Source: Cavenderia fasciculata (Eukaryota; Evosea; Eumycetozoa; Acytosteliales; Cavenderiaceae). Taken from it: DNA of 64,000 nt. Location of the stretch: assembly GCF_000203815.1 (NCBI RefSeq), contig NW_004457695.1, forward strand, positions 1,178,001 through 1,242,000, in the 5' to 3' direction. Below, in pieces: positions 45,621 to 59,046 of this stretch. The stretch's first letter is position 1. Each line of letters opens with the position of its first letter. The translations under genes and the position numbers were made by a program. The notes below the pieces were generated by a model. It was not told where the DNA came from and did no database searches. It saw nothing but the letters and a program-made list of their open reading frames with translations.

Positions 45621-48600
45621 ATGTTCTTTAAAAACAATAAGAGTAATATAATACTCTTATTAGTATGTCTTTTAACATTAAGTTTTTATGCTGATTATGC
45701 TGAAGGTAAGTTCACACCACACACACAACAACACCATTGCAACACGATTGATAGATCAAACACACACACAATTCACACCAATTATTCATTGTTGTAAAAT
45801 TCAAAACGACAACTTTTTTCTTTTTTTTTTTTTTTCTCGCGCTGGTTTCTGATCACTTGCATGATCAGGTGATCCATCTACTATGATACGATAAATATAG
45901 TTTTCCAAATATTAATTAATATATTTTAATTTCCCATTCGATTCTATTCTATTCTGGTTTATAGCATCACATTTTAGATACAGTACATTGTCATGGCAAT
46001 ACCTTTCACCCAATACATTCCGTGTTACTGTCAAAGTAGCCTTTAGATACAAATATTTTGTTGAATGGCTTGGATCTTCTCCATACCAAGGTTTCACGTA
46101 TGTAAACAAACTAGCATTTACATAGCATAGTCAGGCAGGCAGGAGTCATATGCATGCAATCATTAGCTAACTCTACTCGACTCGACTTGACTGCTTATAT
46201 ATTTATATTTTTGCTTTATTTTTTTAAATTTTTTAGATTTTTCAATTATGATTTAATTTTGGAATATTCCAAGAGAAATTGGTTGAATCAATTGGTAACA
46301 TCTACCACAACCTATTCAAACATTGTATTTACAACAGAGTATGCTGATCCAATTGCCGATTGGATCACTGCTAGCAGTGTGGTTGATGTGACGTTCCCAT
46401 CGGAAGCCGTGACATCTATGGGTGGTCGTATCACATACTATGGTACCAACCGTATTGCCAACCTCCAAAACAACGCCGAGTTGCCATGGAATGTGACATC
46501 GACCGTTCCATTGACCGGTCTCACCACTGCCAACTCATCGCCAGTCTCTGGTATGTTGCCCATTGTACCAGCCTACAATGGCCAAGCCAACTCGATCCCA
46601 GTGTTGGCATCGCACCAAGAGAACCCAAATGCCAACCTCAAGTTCTCGCTCTCTAAATGGACCGGTATGACTCAACCTGGTGGCATGACAATCGACGCCA
46701 ACACCGGTGTCATCACCTACACACCAACTGCCGTCGGATTGTGGTGCGCCCAAGTTGTCGTCACCGAAACCAACGGTCTCCAATCGAGCATTTCCGTCGA
46801 TTTCATCGTCAATGTCACTGCCAAGCCAGTCACCCAGGACCTGCCACCATACTTCCAGGTGCCACCTACCCCCGCCCAAGGCTCGTACGAAGACTTTGTT
46901 GTCAACACGGCCAAGTCGTTCCCCCTCAGAGGTGTGTCGCCCCAGTCTGGCTCGAAAGTCACCATCTCCAACTCCAACTTGCCCGCCGGCATGAACTACA
47001 CCACGCAGACCGCATCCAACCCCAACACAGTCACCTTTTCGTGGGCTCCTACCATGTCCCAGGTCGGTGTGTACATTTTCTCTGCCGGTCTCGTCGACAA
47101 CAAGGGCAATGAGATGGTTGGCGGTGTGCACTCGTTCTTCTTGCGTGTGTCGGCTGCTGCCTGCGGCAACGGACACGCCGAAGTCAACGGCTCGTGCACG
47201 TGTAACAACAACTGGACCGGAACCAAGTGCGACCAATGCAAGCCAGGTTTCTACGGTGCTCTCTGTCTCCCATTGCCACCATGCCAAAACGGCCAATCCA
47301 ACGGCGGCACAGATGGTGACGGCAAGTGTATCTGCGACCCCGGGTACCAAGGTCCCGCCTGTAACGTCAGTATCGTCAAGTACTGCTCGCCATCCGACCC
47401 CAATGCCATCATCCAACAGTCTCAAATCGACTCGCTCTCTGCCGTCAAGCCAGACTTTGTCCAAGTGTCGTTGACCCCAACCGGATCGCAACTCCAAATC
47501 CCACTCCAACTCACCGGCAAGAATATCATTACTGCCGAGATCTTTATCCTCCTCGACACATCTGTCACTGCCGCCAACACTGCCCGTTACAAGCAGTTCA
47601 TCACCCAACACAACTTGTTTAGAGCTACCTTTGCTGCCAACAGAGACGCCATTCTCTACGGTCTCGGTACATTCTCTGATTCGGCCAACCAACCAAACAG
47701 CTTCCAACTCAATGCCAACCCAATGACTGATATCACCACCACCCTCAACTCTGTCGCCTTGTTGACTGGTAGCCCATCGGCCAACATCCCATACTCTGTA
47801 TTAATCGATGCCATCCCAAAGATTGGGTTCTCCAACTCTGGTACCATGAAGATTATCTATCTCGTCACCGACAATAACATTGCTCCAACCGACAACACCC
47901 TTGTTTCTAAACTTGTCAAAGCTTTGGATACCCGTAATATCTTACTTGGTGTGTTTGCACTTGATTCAGTGTCGTCGTATGCTCCATTGTTCTCGGCTGC
48001 CGGCGCTGGGTATTCGTACGCATGGCCATCAACCACCTCTGACTCGTGGTTCAGCTTGTTCATCACCAACATCTACACTCCAATGATCAACAATATTGTC
48101 GTCAAGGTTGTCTCGGATGAATACAGTATTGTCGCCACCCCTCCACCCACCACCTCGACCACCACCTGGTACACTGGTCTCTTGCTCCCAACCCCCGCCC
48201 CCACCGCCCTCACTCCAGTGGTCAAGCTCAATGTAGTCGGTTTTGACAAGCAAACCATCGCCGTCGCCATCAACCACGCCCCCACCACCAGCTCGGTCGC
48301 CATCACCACCGACGAAGACCAGTCCACCACCTTTTCCATCGTCGGCTCGGACATCGACCTCAACCTGTTGAATGTCGCACTCACCCAGCTTCCATCCAAG
48401 GGATCGATCAAGATTAACGGTGTCGTGATGGTTCTCGGACAGTCATACGCTCTCCCAGCATCCACATCCAATGCCTTTACCTTTGTCCCAACCCTCGACC
48501 AAAACGGTGCCGACGTTGCCAAGTTTACCGTGTCTGACGGTTGTTTGTCTGCCGCTGCCACCATCTCCATCCAAATCAATCCAGTCAATGACCCACCAAC

Positions 48601-51600
48601 CTGTCAACCACTCGTCGTCTCAACCGACCAGTATGGCGCCAAGACATTCGTACTCAACGTTGCCGATGTCGATTCACCCGCCTTGACTGTCGAGTTCCAG
48701 GCCAGCGCATCGACCCTCCAATCACTTGGCTCGTTCAAGGATGCTACCACTGCCAACGTCGTCGACGGCACCAAGTACCCATCGACCACCCAATTCACAT
48801 TCACCCCATACTCTTCTGCCAACGGGTCGGCCGCCTTCACCTATGTTGTTCGTGACCAAGCCCTCTCCTCCCAATGCACAGCACTTATCCAAGTCGTCCG
48901 TGTCAACGTAGCACCAACCCTGTCCGTTCAAACACCCGTCAACATGATTCCAGATTCCACCAAGGTCATTCCATTCACCGTCAGAGATACTGATAATGGC
49001 GAGACCCTCACCGTCACCATCGTCTCTGCCGCCCCTGTCGGTGGAGAGTTTTTCGGTCCACAAGGTCAATCACTTGCATCCGTTGCCTTCCCATTGACTA
49101 TTGGCACCTTTGATGTATCATCAACCCACGAACAAACCAGTCAAATCTCTTACAAGTCACCAAACAGTCAACCAACTGGTGTATCCATCACACTCAAGGT
49201 AACAGACACAAGTGGTGTTAGCGAGACAAAGGTAGTACAAATCTCAATCACTGGTACCCGTGTCAACTATGCTCCAACCGCCACTCCAGCCGGTCCCATC
49301 ACACTCGACCAAGATACACTCTCTCCAAGCTTTGTTCTCAACGGTACTGACCCAGACCAATCCAGAGGATACGACAATATCCTCGACATTGTCATCTCGT
49401 CCTATCCCAAGAACGGTCAACTCCAAACCCCAGTCACTGGCACTCCACTCGCCAACCCACTCAAGACCGCCCTCTCTGTAGTCTATGCCCCCAAGCCAGG
49501 CTACTTTGGCAGCGACCAACTCACATTCTACGTCGTCGACAGTCTTGGCAACGCCTCTCTCCCAGTCACCGTCCAAATCGTCGTCAACCACGTCAACCAC
49601 GCTCCAGCCATCTCTGCATCGGACATTTTCGTCACTGGACGTCAAAACCAATGGCCAAACACCCCCATCACCATCGCTGCATCTGATGTCGACCAAGGAG
49701 ACGTCCTCACCGTCTCTGTCACCCTTGTCCCAGTCGTTGGAACGATCCTCAAGTCTGACGGCTCTGCCATTTCAACTGTGCCAACTGTCATCTCCAACTT
49801 GTCCATCTCATACGCTCCATCAGCCACCACCTTTTACAGTCTTGTTCAACCATACACTGTAAAGGTATGTGATAATGCCGTACCATCACTCTGCTCGTCT
49901 GCATCTGCCAATATCCACTACACCTATGTCAACTCTGCTCCAACTGGTGAAGCTGTTAGCAAGTCTGGACTACAAGACCAATCACTCCCATTCAACCTCA
50001 AGGGAAGCGATTTTGAAGATGGATCCAACGTTGTATTCTATTTGACTACCTTGCCATCGTACGGTCAATTGTTTAGTGCTGGTAACTTGGTTACCTCGAC
50101 CAGCCAACAATTGTTGGTCACCGGACTCACCTATGTGCCCAACGCAGGTGTCTCCAACGACGATACACCGGGTAAACTCGGACCTGTTGAATCATTGTTC
50201 TACGTCGTCTCGGACAAGAACAACACCAAGTCTACCAACTACCCCATTACACTCTTTATCGAGCCTGTCAAGCCACCCATCTACACTGGCGAGTCCAACT
50301 TTACAACTCTTGAAGACACCAAGTTGTCGATTGCTTTGAATGCCATTTCCCAAACTGGCGCCACCTCTTTTGAGATTGACTTTACCAGCTACACCAATAA
50401 CGGTAAGATCTACTTTGTATCGTGTACTGCTAATGACCCAAGCTGTCTCACTGAGATTGACCCATCCCAAGACAGAACATTTGCTGGTCCACCATTCAAT
50501 CTTGTCTACATCCCACCCGCCGACGCATTTGGAGATGATATGGATCGTTTGACCTTTGTCCTAAAGGAGAAGCATACATCCATTGAATACGCCATCAATA
50601 TTAATGTCGTGCCTGTGAATGACCCACCTGTGTTTATGCCACTCACCTACACTGGCTTCCTCGACCAAGTACGTGCCATGTCGCCCGTCGTCACCATCAC
50701 CGTCAACTCGACCTCTCTCCTCACTTGGAATGCCACCGACATCGACTCGCCATACACTGGTCTCGTGTCAAGTCTCCAGTCCAATATCAAGTCTGGCAAG
50801 TTCCTCACCTACGAGGGCGAACCCACCCCATCCAACACGAGCCGTGTCCTCGCCAAGGGCGACCTCATCCCACGTTCGGCCGACGGTCTCTGGCGCGCAT
50901 TCTATATCCCAACACCCGGCCGTTTCGGAAAGGGTCATGAAATCATCGCCGTCAACATTATCGATAGTTCCGAGCTCTCCTCGGCACTCTACACCATGCG
51001 TGTCGATGTCAACCCCATCAACCGTCCTCCAGTCGTCACTGTCAACCAGTCATACTGGGAAGTTAACCCCAAGACCTCTGCCACTATCCTCGGTGTATCG
51101 GTGGACGACCCCGACTCGAACCAAAATGACATCTCCCTCACTTTGACCCTCACACCAGCCGATGGATTGATCGAATTACCACTCTCTAAAAACTCGTCGT
51201 CCTGTCACTACAATGGTACCAATGTCATCACTTGCAAGGCTCCCAAGACTTCCCTCAACCAATTCCTCACACTCATCAAACTCAATTTCACTCAGACCGA
51301 GAATGCCAACTACAGTTTGACCGTATTTGTCAGTGACCTTGGATTCGTCGGAGGCAATGTCTTGACTGACCAAAAGAACGTAGATGTCAAGATCCTCTCT
51401 TCACCCGTCAGCAAGCCAAACAACACCACCATTCTCTCTGTCGCCATTGCAGCAGCTGCTGCCGGTGCCGCTGCCATCGCGATCGGTGTCTGGAGACTCA
51501 TGAAGGCTAGAATGCCCCCAACAGACGCCTTCTTTGGTGATGCTCCATTTGCCGATGCAAACATCAACAGTAATCCATTATACCAAGATTCTAATCGTAA

Positions 51601-51634
51601 TCAAATGAATCCATTATATGAAAATGCTGCTTAA
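45621..51634 (+). CDS. Sib-family (integrin-beta-like) adhesion receptor, first tandem copy
   Basis: The exons are 45621-45705, 45965-46097 and 46237-51634, giving 1871 aa. A signal peptide (IILLLVCLLTLSFYADYAEA) leads into SHFRYSTLSWQYLS, the conserved N-terminal motif of Sib proteins. EGF-like repeats lie at about residues 381-452 (CTCNNNWTGTKCDQCKPGFYG, CICDPGYQGPACN). A von Willebrand A-like domain follows from about 505 (EIFILLDTSVTAAN, a degenerate MIDAS). Many cadherin-like beta repeats come next (EDQSTTFSIVGSDID, FVPTLDQNGADVAKFTVSDG). The transmembrane segment near 1806-1828 is Ala-rich, with GxxxG-like spacing. The short tail has two NPLY motifs (NPLYQDS, NPLYENA), the talin-binding NPxY type. 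Sib proteins mediate phagocytic adhesion. Which sib letter this is cannot be told. Confidence 0.92.
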
Positions 51635-52660
51635 AAAAAAAAAAACATTAACAAAAAACAAGTAATAATAATAATAATAATAATAATATTTATCTCTTCT
51701 CTCTCTTTTTTAAATAATTTTCAATAAATAAAATATAGATAGAATATATACACCTTATAATATATTTTTTCATCAATGTAATAACTAACACAATTGTGGA
51801 GGATCCTCTGTCCAACCAATCGTGAGAAAAAAAGGAAGGGGGGCGAGGGAATGGAAGGCCAATGTTGATTTTATTCAACCAATCAAAAGTATAATGGGCA
51901 AACGGGAATAAAAGTTGAGTTTGAATTGTGATAATAGAAGGGATGGGATTGAGCCCAGTGAGCGACAAACAATTGTAGTGTAATTGCGAGATGAATCTGC
52001 AATGCAGCCATGCAAGTTAGTTGTAAGGTTCTACTTTAGATTCCATCAATCCGCTTCCTTTGCGGTATTTCATTGGGGTGTGTATTTAAATAAGCGAGAG
52101 AAGGAAGTGATCACAGTATGATTGTTGTGTGTTTAATTGATGGCATTGGGGCCGCCGATATTTGACAATCGCAAGGTTTTTACAAAAATGGAGTGCTCTA
52201 ATCGCATGCTAGGTGGGGTGTAAGATGAGTAAAAAATAAAAGGTTGGAGGTGGATATTTTTAGAGGGTTGAAGTTTTTGGGCACCATTAATGGGAGGGTT
52301 GTTGTCAACAGACCAGATAGCAATTAGGGATCAATGCATATTTATCTTCGGATAAACCTACTATCCCGAACAAGTATTTGTTTCAGGAGGGAGACTCCTG
52401 TGTGTTTGAAAAGATGCGAATTGCCTGAGAGGAGGAAGGCAATACACAACTGAATCCATCCATCCGTCGGCAAGATATACTATAATCAAATTAAATTTAA
52501 ATAATTAAATAAAATACTCATTCCCCTGTTCTGTCCATTATCATAATAGAACACCTCACAACACATTCTATTCTATTTTTATATATTATCCTATCCTATC
52601 TTATCTGTACATTTATTATTTATTTATTTTATTTTTTTTAAAAACCTTTAATTCTTAAAA
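51635..52660. other. Intergenic region between the sib genes, with hairpin cluster
   Basis: These 1.0 kb include an AAT run near 51665-51689 and several compact hairpins between 52327 and 52443, described separately. No gene is seen. The last 150 bp are T-rich promoter sequence. Confidence 0.5.
52327..52443. ncRNA. Candidate structured RNA or hairpin cluster
   Basis: A stem TTTATC-TTCG-GATAAA with a UUCG tetraloop (52341-52356) is enclosed by GGGAT (52327-52331) with ATCCC (52363-52367). It is followed by CAGGAG-loop-CTCCTG (52384-52400) and ATTGCC-loop-GGCAAT (52420-52443), then ACACAAC. The stem-pocket-stem form with a terminal ACA recalls H/ACA guide RNAs, but the later hairpins are short. 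Transcription is not shown. Confidence 0.3.
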
Positions 52661-55600
52661 ATGGTTATTTTTAATAATAACCTTTTTTTGAAAGGAGTAT
52701 TATTATCAATTGTATTATTATTTACTTTTTCAGATGGTGTGTACCATACCAACAACAAGATGTCGATATGCATTGCATAAACCCCTTTTGATCATTTTTC
52801 AAAATCTAACTAACCTATTCTCTTTTTTCATCTTTTTTTTTTGTTTGATCAATAATAATAATAATTATTTATAGCAACACATTTTAGATATGGTACTATT
52901 CAATGGACCAATGGGGCTAATTCATGGGCATTTACCATTCGTGCCAATATTGCATTTAGATACTCATACTTTAAACAAGTATATGGAGTCAACCCTGTAG
53001 TTGGTGACACTTTTACCTATGACACTTTATTAGTAGGATACACCTATGATGATTGGTTATTTGGTGATTCTTATTATGAAGTATGTATACTACCCCTCTC
53101 ACCATATATATACATACATACATACATATATATACATACATATACATATTCTAATGAATTTCATTTTCTTTATTGTGTGTTTGTAGGAAAAATATTATGC
53201 TGATTTTACAATTGATCATATTGATCCAGGAGCAGATTGGTTAACAGCCTATTTATTCGAAACATATACTTATCCATCTGATTGTATTCCATCGTATGGA
53301 TCAAAGATTGGATATTATGGAGGTGATCGTTTGGTCAATCTCAATAACAATGCAGAGGGTATGTGGTTGGTTTGGATGTCGGTTCCATTTGGACTTTCAA
53401 CCACCAAGTATTCATCTTCACCAGTCTCTGGTATGTTGCCTATTGTGCCAGCCTACTTTGGTAAAGTTAACTCGATCCCAGTGTTGGCATCGCACAACCA
53501 ATCGCCCACCAAGCTAAAGTACACCATGTCGACCTGGTCTGGCATGACCCAACCCCCTCAAATGTCGGTCGATGCCAACTCTGGTATCATCACATACAAT
53601 CCAACCGCACTCGGTCTCTGGAGCACCCAAATTGTCGTCTGTGAGACACTCGGTGTCATTTCATGCACGACCATTGATTTCTTGATCAATGTGACCAAGC
53701 CCATCGTCACACCCGACCTCCCACCCTACTTTGTCACGCCCCCAACCCCTGCCGTCAACTCGTACGTCGACTTTACCACCGGTATCGCCTCGTCGTTCCA
53801 ACTCAAGGGTGTGTCGCCCCAGGCCACCTCCACCGTCTCCATCTCCACCGCTGCCTTCCCCATGGGTATGACCATGTCGGCACAGACCGTGTCCAACCCC
53901 AACACCCAAACCTTCTCGTGGAAGCCAACCACCGACCAGGTCGGCATTTACGTCTTTTCAGCCGGTCTCAAAGATTCCAAGGGTTTGCAACTCGCCGGCG
54001 GTGTCTACAACTTCTTCCTGCGTGTCACAACATCGGTCTGTGGAAATGGACAACAACTACCCGATGGAACATGTATTTGTGATGCTGGATGGGTCGGTAC
54101 CCAATGCAACCAATGTGCTCCCGGCAACTACGGTCCAACCTGTCTGCCATTACCCCCATGCGTCAACGGCCAATCAAATGGCGGTCCATACGGAGACGGC
54201 AAATGTGTGTGTAGTCCAGGCTGGCAAGGAGCAGCTTGCAACATTAGTTCAAGCGCCCGTTGTTCCGACACTGCCCCAAGTGCCATCATCACCCAGACAT
54301 CGTCGGGATCGAGCTCCGTCTCTCCAGACTATGTCCAAGCATCGCTGGCCGTCTCTGCCACTGCACTCCAAGTGCCACTTGCCCTACTCAACAAGTTCAC
54401 CATCCCCGCCGAGGTATTCATCATCTATGATCTCTCTACGACCGCTGCCAACAATGCCCGTTACAAGCAGTTTATCAGTTCGTTTACCAACTTTAAATCA
54501 TACTTTGCAACCAAGCGTGAGACTGTTAATTTTGGTCTCGGAACATTCTCTGATTCCGCCACTCAATCCAACACCTTCCAATTGGCTGCCAACTTTATGC
54601 CAGATATTGGTCCCACCCTCAATTCCCTCACTTTGTTGACTGGTAACCCATCAGCCAACATCCCATACAACGTGTTGATTGATGCCATCCCAAAGATTGG
54701 GTTCTCCAACTCTGGTACTATGAAAATGATCTATCTCGTCACCGACAATAACATTGCCCCAACCGACAACACTCTTATCACCAACCTTGTCAATGCATTA
54801 AACAATCGTAACATCTTACTTGGTGTGTTTGCACTCGACTCTGTCTCGTCCTATGCTCCATTGTTTGCTGCTGCCGGCGCTGGTTCTGCTTACGCATGGC
54901 CAGCAACCTCTGCCACTCCATGGTTCAACTTGTTCATTGACAATATCTACACTCCAATGATTACCAATATCGTAGTAAAGGTCCGTTCAGATCTCACTGG
55001 ACTCGTGTCGATCCCACCTCCAAGTCCATCAACTACTACCACCTGGTACACTACTCTCTTGTTGCCAACTCCAGCCCCCACCACCCTCTCTCCACAAGTC
55101 CAAATCAATGTTGTTGGTTTTGACAGACAAACCATTGCCGTTGCCATCAACCATGCTCCCACCACCGCATCGGTCCAATTTACAAACACTGAAGACACTT
55201 CCTATCCATTTGCCATTGTAGGTGCCGATATTGACCAAAATCCACTCACCATTGCCTTGACCCAACTCCCAGCACTCGGATCGATCCAAATCAACGGTGT
55301 CACCATGGTTCTCAACACCCAATACACTCTCCCATCATCATCGACCAATGCATTCAAGTTTGTTCCCAATGCCAATGCCAACGGAAATGATGTCGCCTTG
55401 TTTGCAGTATCCGACGGTTGTTTGGCTGCCAATGGACAGATCACCATCCAAATCACTCCATCCAACGATCCACCAACCTGTCAAGCCGCTTTGGTATCAA
55501 CCGACCAAAACACAGCCAAGCCATTCACCCTTGCCGTCACCGACGTTGACTCTACCGGCTTGACTGTTGAATTCTCGTCGAGCTCGGTCATTCAAACTCT

Positions 55601-58487
55601 TGGATCCATCACTACTGGTGGCTCTGCCATTGTCGACGGTACCAAGTACCCATCTGGCAGTTCATTCACCTTTACTCCATTCCTCAGTGCCAATGGATCG
55701 GCCACCTTCCCATTTGTCGTTCGTGATGAACTCATGTCCTCGCAATGCTCAGTGACCGTCCAAGTTGTCCGTGTCAACGTGGCACCAACCCTCTCTGTCC
55801 AGTCTCCCATCAATATGATTCCAGACTCCACCCAATACATCCCATTCACGGTGACTGACCCCGACAACTATGAGACGTTGACTGTCACAATCACAGCTGC
55901 CAACCCAGTCGGTGGTGCATTCTTTGGACCCCAAGGAGAAGCCCTTACTGGACCATTCCCAATGGTTATCGGTGCCTATGATGTCTCCTTGACCCATTCT
56001 GCCATGAACAACCTCTCGTATCACTCTGCCAACAACCAAGATACCGGTGTATCCATTACTATCAGTGTCTCTGATACTAGTAATGCCGTCGATGCTGAGA
56101 CTGTCTTGATCCTCATCACTGGAAACAGAACCAACTCTGCTCCATCTGCCACTCCAGTCGGACCCATCGTACTCGACCAAGATACACTCTCCTCTACATT
56201 CCTCTTGAATGGTACTGATCCAGATCAAACCAAGTATGATAATATCTTGGATATTGTCATCTCATCGTACCCATCCAAGGGTGTATTGGAAACACCAACA
56301 GGCACTGCCCTTGTCACTCCACTCAAGACTGCCCTCTCTGTAGTGTATGCCCCCAATCCCGGATGGTTTGGTGATGACCAACTTACATTCTATGTAGTCG
56401 ATAGTCTTGGTGTTGCATCTTCTCCACAAACCGTTCTCATCACTGTCAACCACGTCAATCATGCTCCAGTCATCTCTGCATCCGATGTGTTTGCAACTGG
56501 TCAACAAGGTCAATGGTTGGATGCCCCCATCACCATCTCTGCCTCTGATATTGATAATGATGTCCTCACTGTCTCGGTCACTGCCCTTCCATCATCTGGC
56601 TCCATTAAAAATTCAGATGGTCTTGTTATTTCAACCGTTCCAACTGCCATTTCCAACTTGTCCATCACATATTCTCCATCGAGTACTGTGTACTACAACT
56701 TTATCCAACAATATACCGTTCAAGTATGTGATGATGACACTCCATCACTCTGCTCGTCTGCATCGGCCAACATCCACTACACCTACACCAACTCTGCTCC
56801 CACTGGTGAGGATAACAAGGTGACCACCTCACAAGACGTCCCAGTCAACTTTACATTGGCCGGCACCGACTTTGAAGACGGATCCAATGTCCTCTTTACC
56901 ATTGTCTTGCTCCCATCGGATGGTCGACTCTACACCCAAGACGGTCTATTGATTGACTCTACCACACAAACCTTTACCAACCCCAACCTCCACTATGTCC
57001 CAGCTGAAGGTGTATCCAACATGGACACTCCAGGCCAACAAGGACCAGTCGAGTCATTCTACTACTCTGTCATTGACCAAAATGGAACTCTCTCATTAAA
57101 CTACAACATCCAAGTGTTTATCATCCCATTCCGTCCACCCACCTACCACGGAGACACCAACTTTACCACGCTTGAAGACAACTCGCTCAGTATCAGTCTC
57201 AATGCCATCTCTCAATACGGTGACCCCAAGTTCTTTATCGAGTTTATGAGTGCTACAGCTGTCGGCAACCTCACCTACACTAGTTGTCCAAATGACGGTA
57301 CCTGCTCACAGGCTCCACTTGTTCAAGGTGTCCGTTTCATCGGCCCACCATTCACCGTCGACTATAGTCCAGCTGCCGATGCCTTTGGTCCACAATTGGC
57401 CACCTTTTCGTTTAGATTTATTGACTCCAACACGTCCGAGGTGATCACTGCAACCGTCGATGTTGTCCCAGTCAACGATCCACCCTACATTCAACCAATC
57501 ACCATTTCAACCGACCTTGGAACCATCCAAATGGGCAGTCTCTTGTCCATGCCAATGAACAGTACTGCCTTGTTGGTGTTTAACGCCTCGGATATTGATT
57601 CGCCATACTCGTCACTCTTGGCTCGTCTCCGTACCCAAGCCAAGGGTTCAATGCTCAGCTACGACGGTCAACCAACCCCAACCAACAACAGCGTCGTCAT
57701 TAACAAGGGAGACATCATCCCAAGATCAGCCGATGGATTGTGGAGAATGTTCTATCAACCAACACCAGGCCGTAACGGTATTGGTTACGACGCCATCTCG
57801 TTTGCCGTCTATGATGACAAGGAGTTGATCTCACCATCCTACTCGTTGCGTGTCAATGTCAACCCCATCAACCTTGCTCCAGTCGTCTCGGTCAACCAAA
57901 CCCACTGGAACCTCAATGCCAAGACCACCAGCACCAACATTATCGGTATCACTGTCGACGACCCCGACTCGCTCTACAACAACATCTCCTTTACCCTTGC
58001 CCTCGCTCCAGAAGGATCGATCGAGTTGCCATACTCCAAGAACTCGCCCAACTGTGATTTCAGCACACCCTCCAATGTCACTTGTACCGCTCCAAAGGGT
58101 ACCCTCAACACCTTCTTGACCATGATCCGTCTCAATTTCACTCTGACCGAGGATGCCAACTACACACTGACCGTCACAGTCAGCGATCTTGGGTACATGG
58201 GTGGCAATGTCTTGACCGACCAAAAGACAGTAGACGTCTCTATTCTCCCATCGGCCATTTCCAAGACCAAGAATAATACAGTCGTATTGGCAGCATCCAT
58301 TTCGGCAGCAGCTGTTGCAGCAGCCCTCATTGCACTTGGTGTCTGGAGATTGATCAAATCAAAGGCTCCACCAACAGACGCATTCTTTGGTGACTCTCCA
58401 TTTGCCGATTCAAATGTATCATCTAATCCTCTCTACCAAGATAGTGGTAGATCTGGTGTTAATCCATTATATCAAGATATTAATTAA
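52661..58487 (+). CDS. Sib-family (integrin-beta-like) adhesion receptor, second tandem copy
   Basis: The exons are 52661-52736, 52875-53080 and 53187-58487, giving 1860 aa. Signal peptide: GVLLSIVLLFTFSDGA. The mature N terminus THFRYGTIQWTNGANSWAFT is the Sib signature. EGF-like repeats (CICDAGWVGTQCNQCAPGNYG) lie near residues 378-448, the VWA-like domain starts near 503 (EVFIIYDLSTTAANN), cadherin-like repeats follow, and the transmembrane helix lies near 1794-1814. NPLYQDS and NPLYQDIN form the cytoplasmic tail. Domain order, intron 1 position and tail match the first copy, so the pair arose by tandem duplication. The N-terminal domain of this copy is longer, through a larger exon 2. Predicted role: talin-linked adhesion receptor at the plasma membrane. 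Confidence 0.92.
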
Positions 58488-59046
58488 TCAACATATTAAT
58501 TAACATATTAATCCAACCCAATCATTTATTTATTTTAATCCCTTTGTCCGAACCATTTAAATTAATCAATCCCCCCATCTCTCCTCTATACTATACACAT
58601 TCAATGACTAAATAGTCTTTATCTCTCTCATTTTTTATAATAATAAATCTTATCATATTAATAGTTTTGTAAATAAATAATTCATTATCATATTTATTTT
58701 CAATCTAAATAATATCAATCAAACCCTTTGTAAATACAAGAATATTAAATTATTATTATTAATGATCTTTCGAAAAAAATATGTATATTATTTAAATTCA
58801 ATTCTATTCATTGTTATTTATATAGTTATATAGTTTGTCAAAAAAAGCAATGGGTTATGATGATTGGATGATTAACAATTTAAAATAATCCAATCAAATC
58901 GATATTTAATGATGGATTACCCACACACCCTCCCTCCCTTCTTCCCACTCATCAACGATACATAGAGTCTATCTAATTGTTACATACTCTTTAATATATT
59001 ACTATTAGAGATAGATAATATTAAACATTAAATTTAATTAATAGAG
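58488..59046. other. Intergenic region upstream of the epimerase gene
   Basis: This 559-bp AT-rich spacer has a CT-rich patch near 58570 and 58930-58945. No gene is seen. Confidence 0.5.

Noticed and set aside
46535-47707. Long open frame (390 codons) on the minus strand inside the first sib gene
   Set aside because: It arises from the GC-rich, C-ending codons of the sib gene. It has no domain, no signal and no splice support, and similar shadows occur in the second copy.
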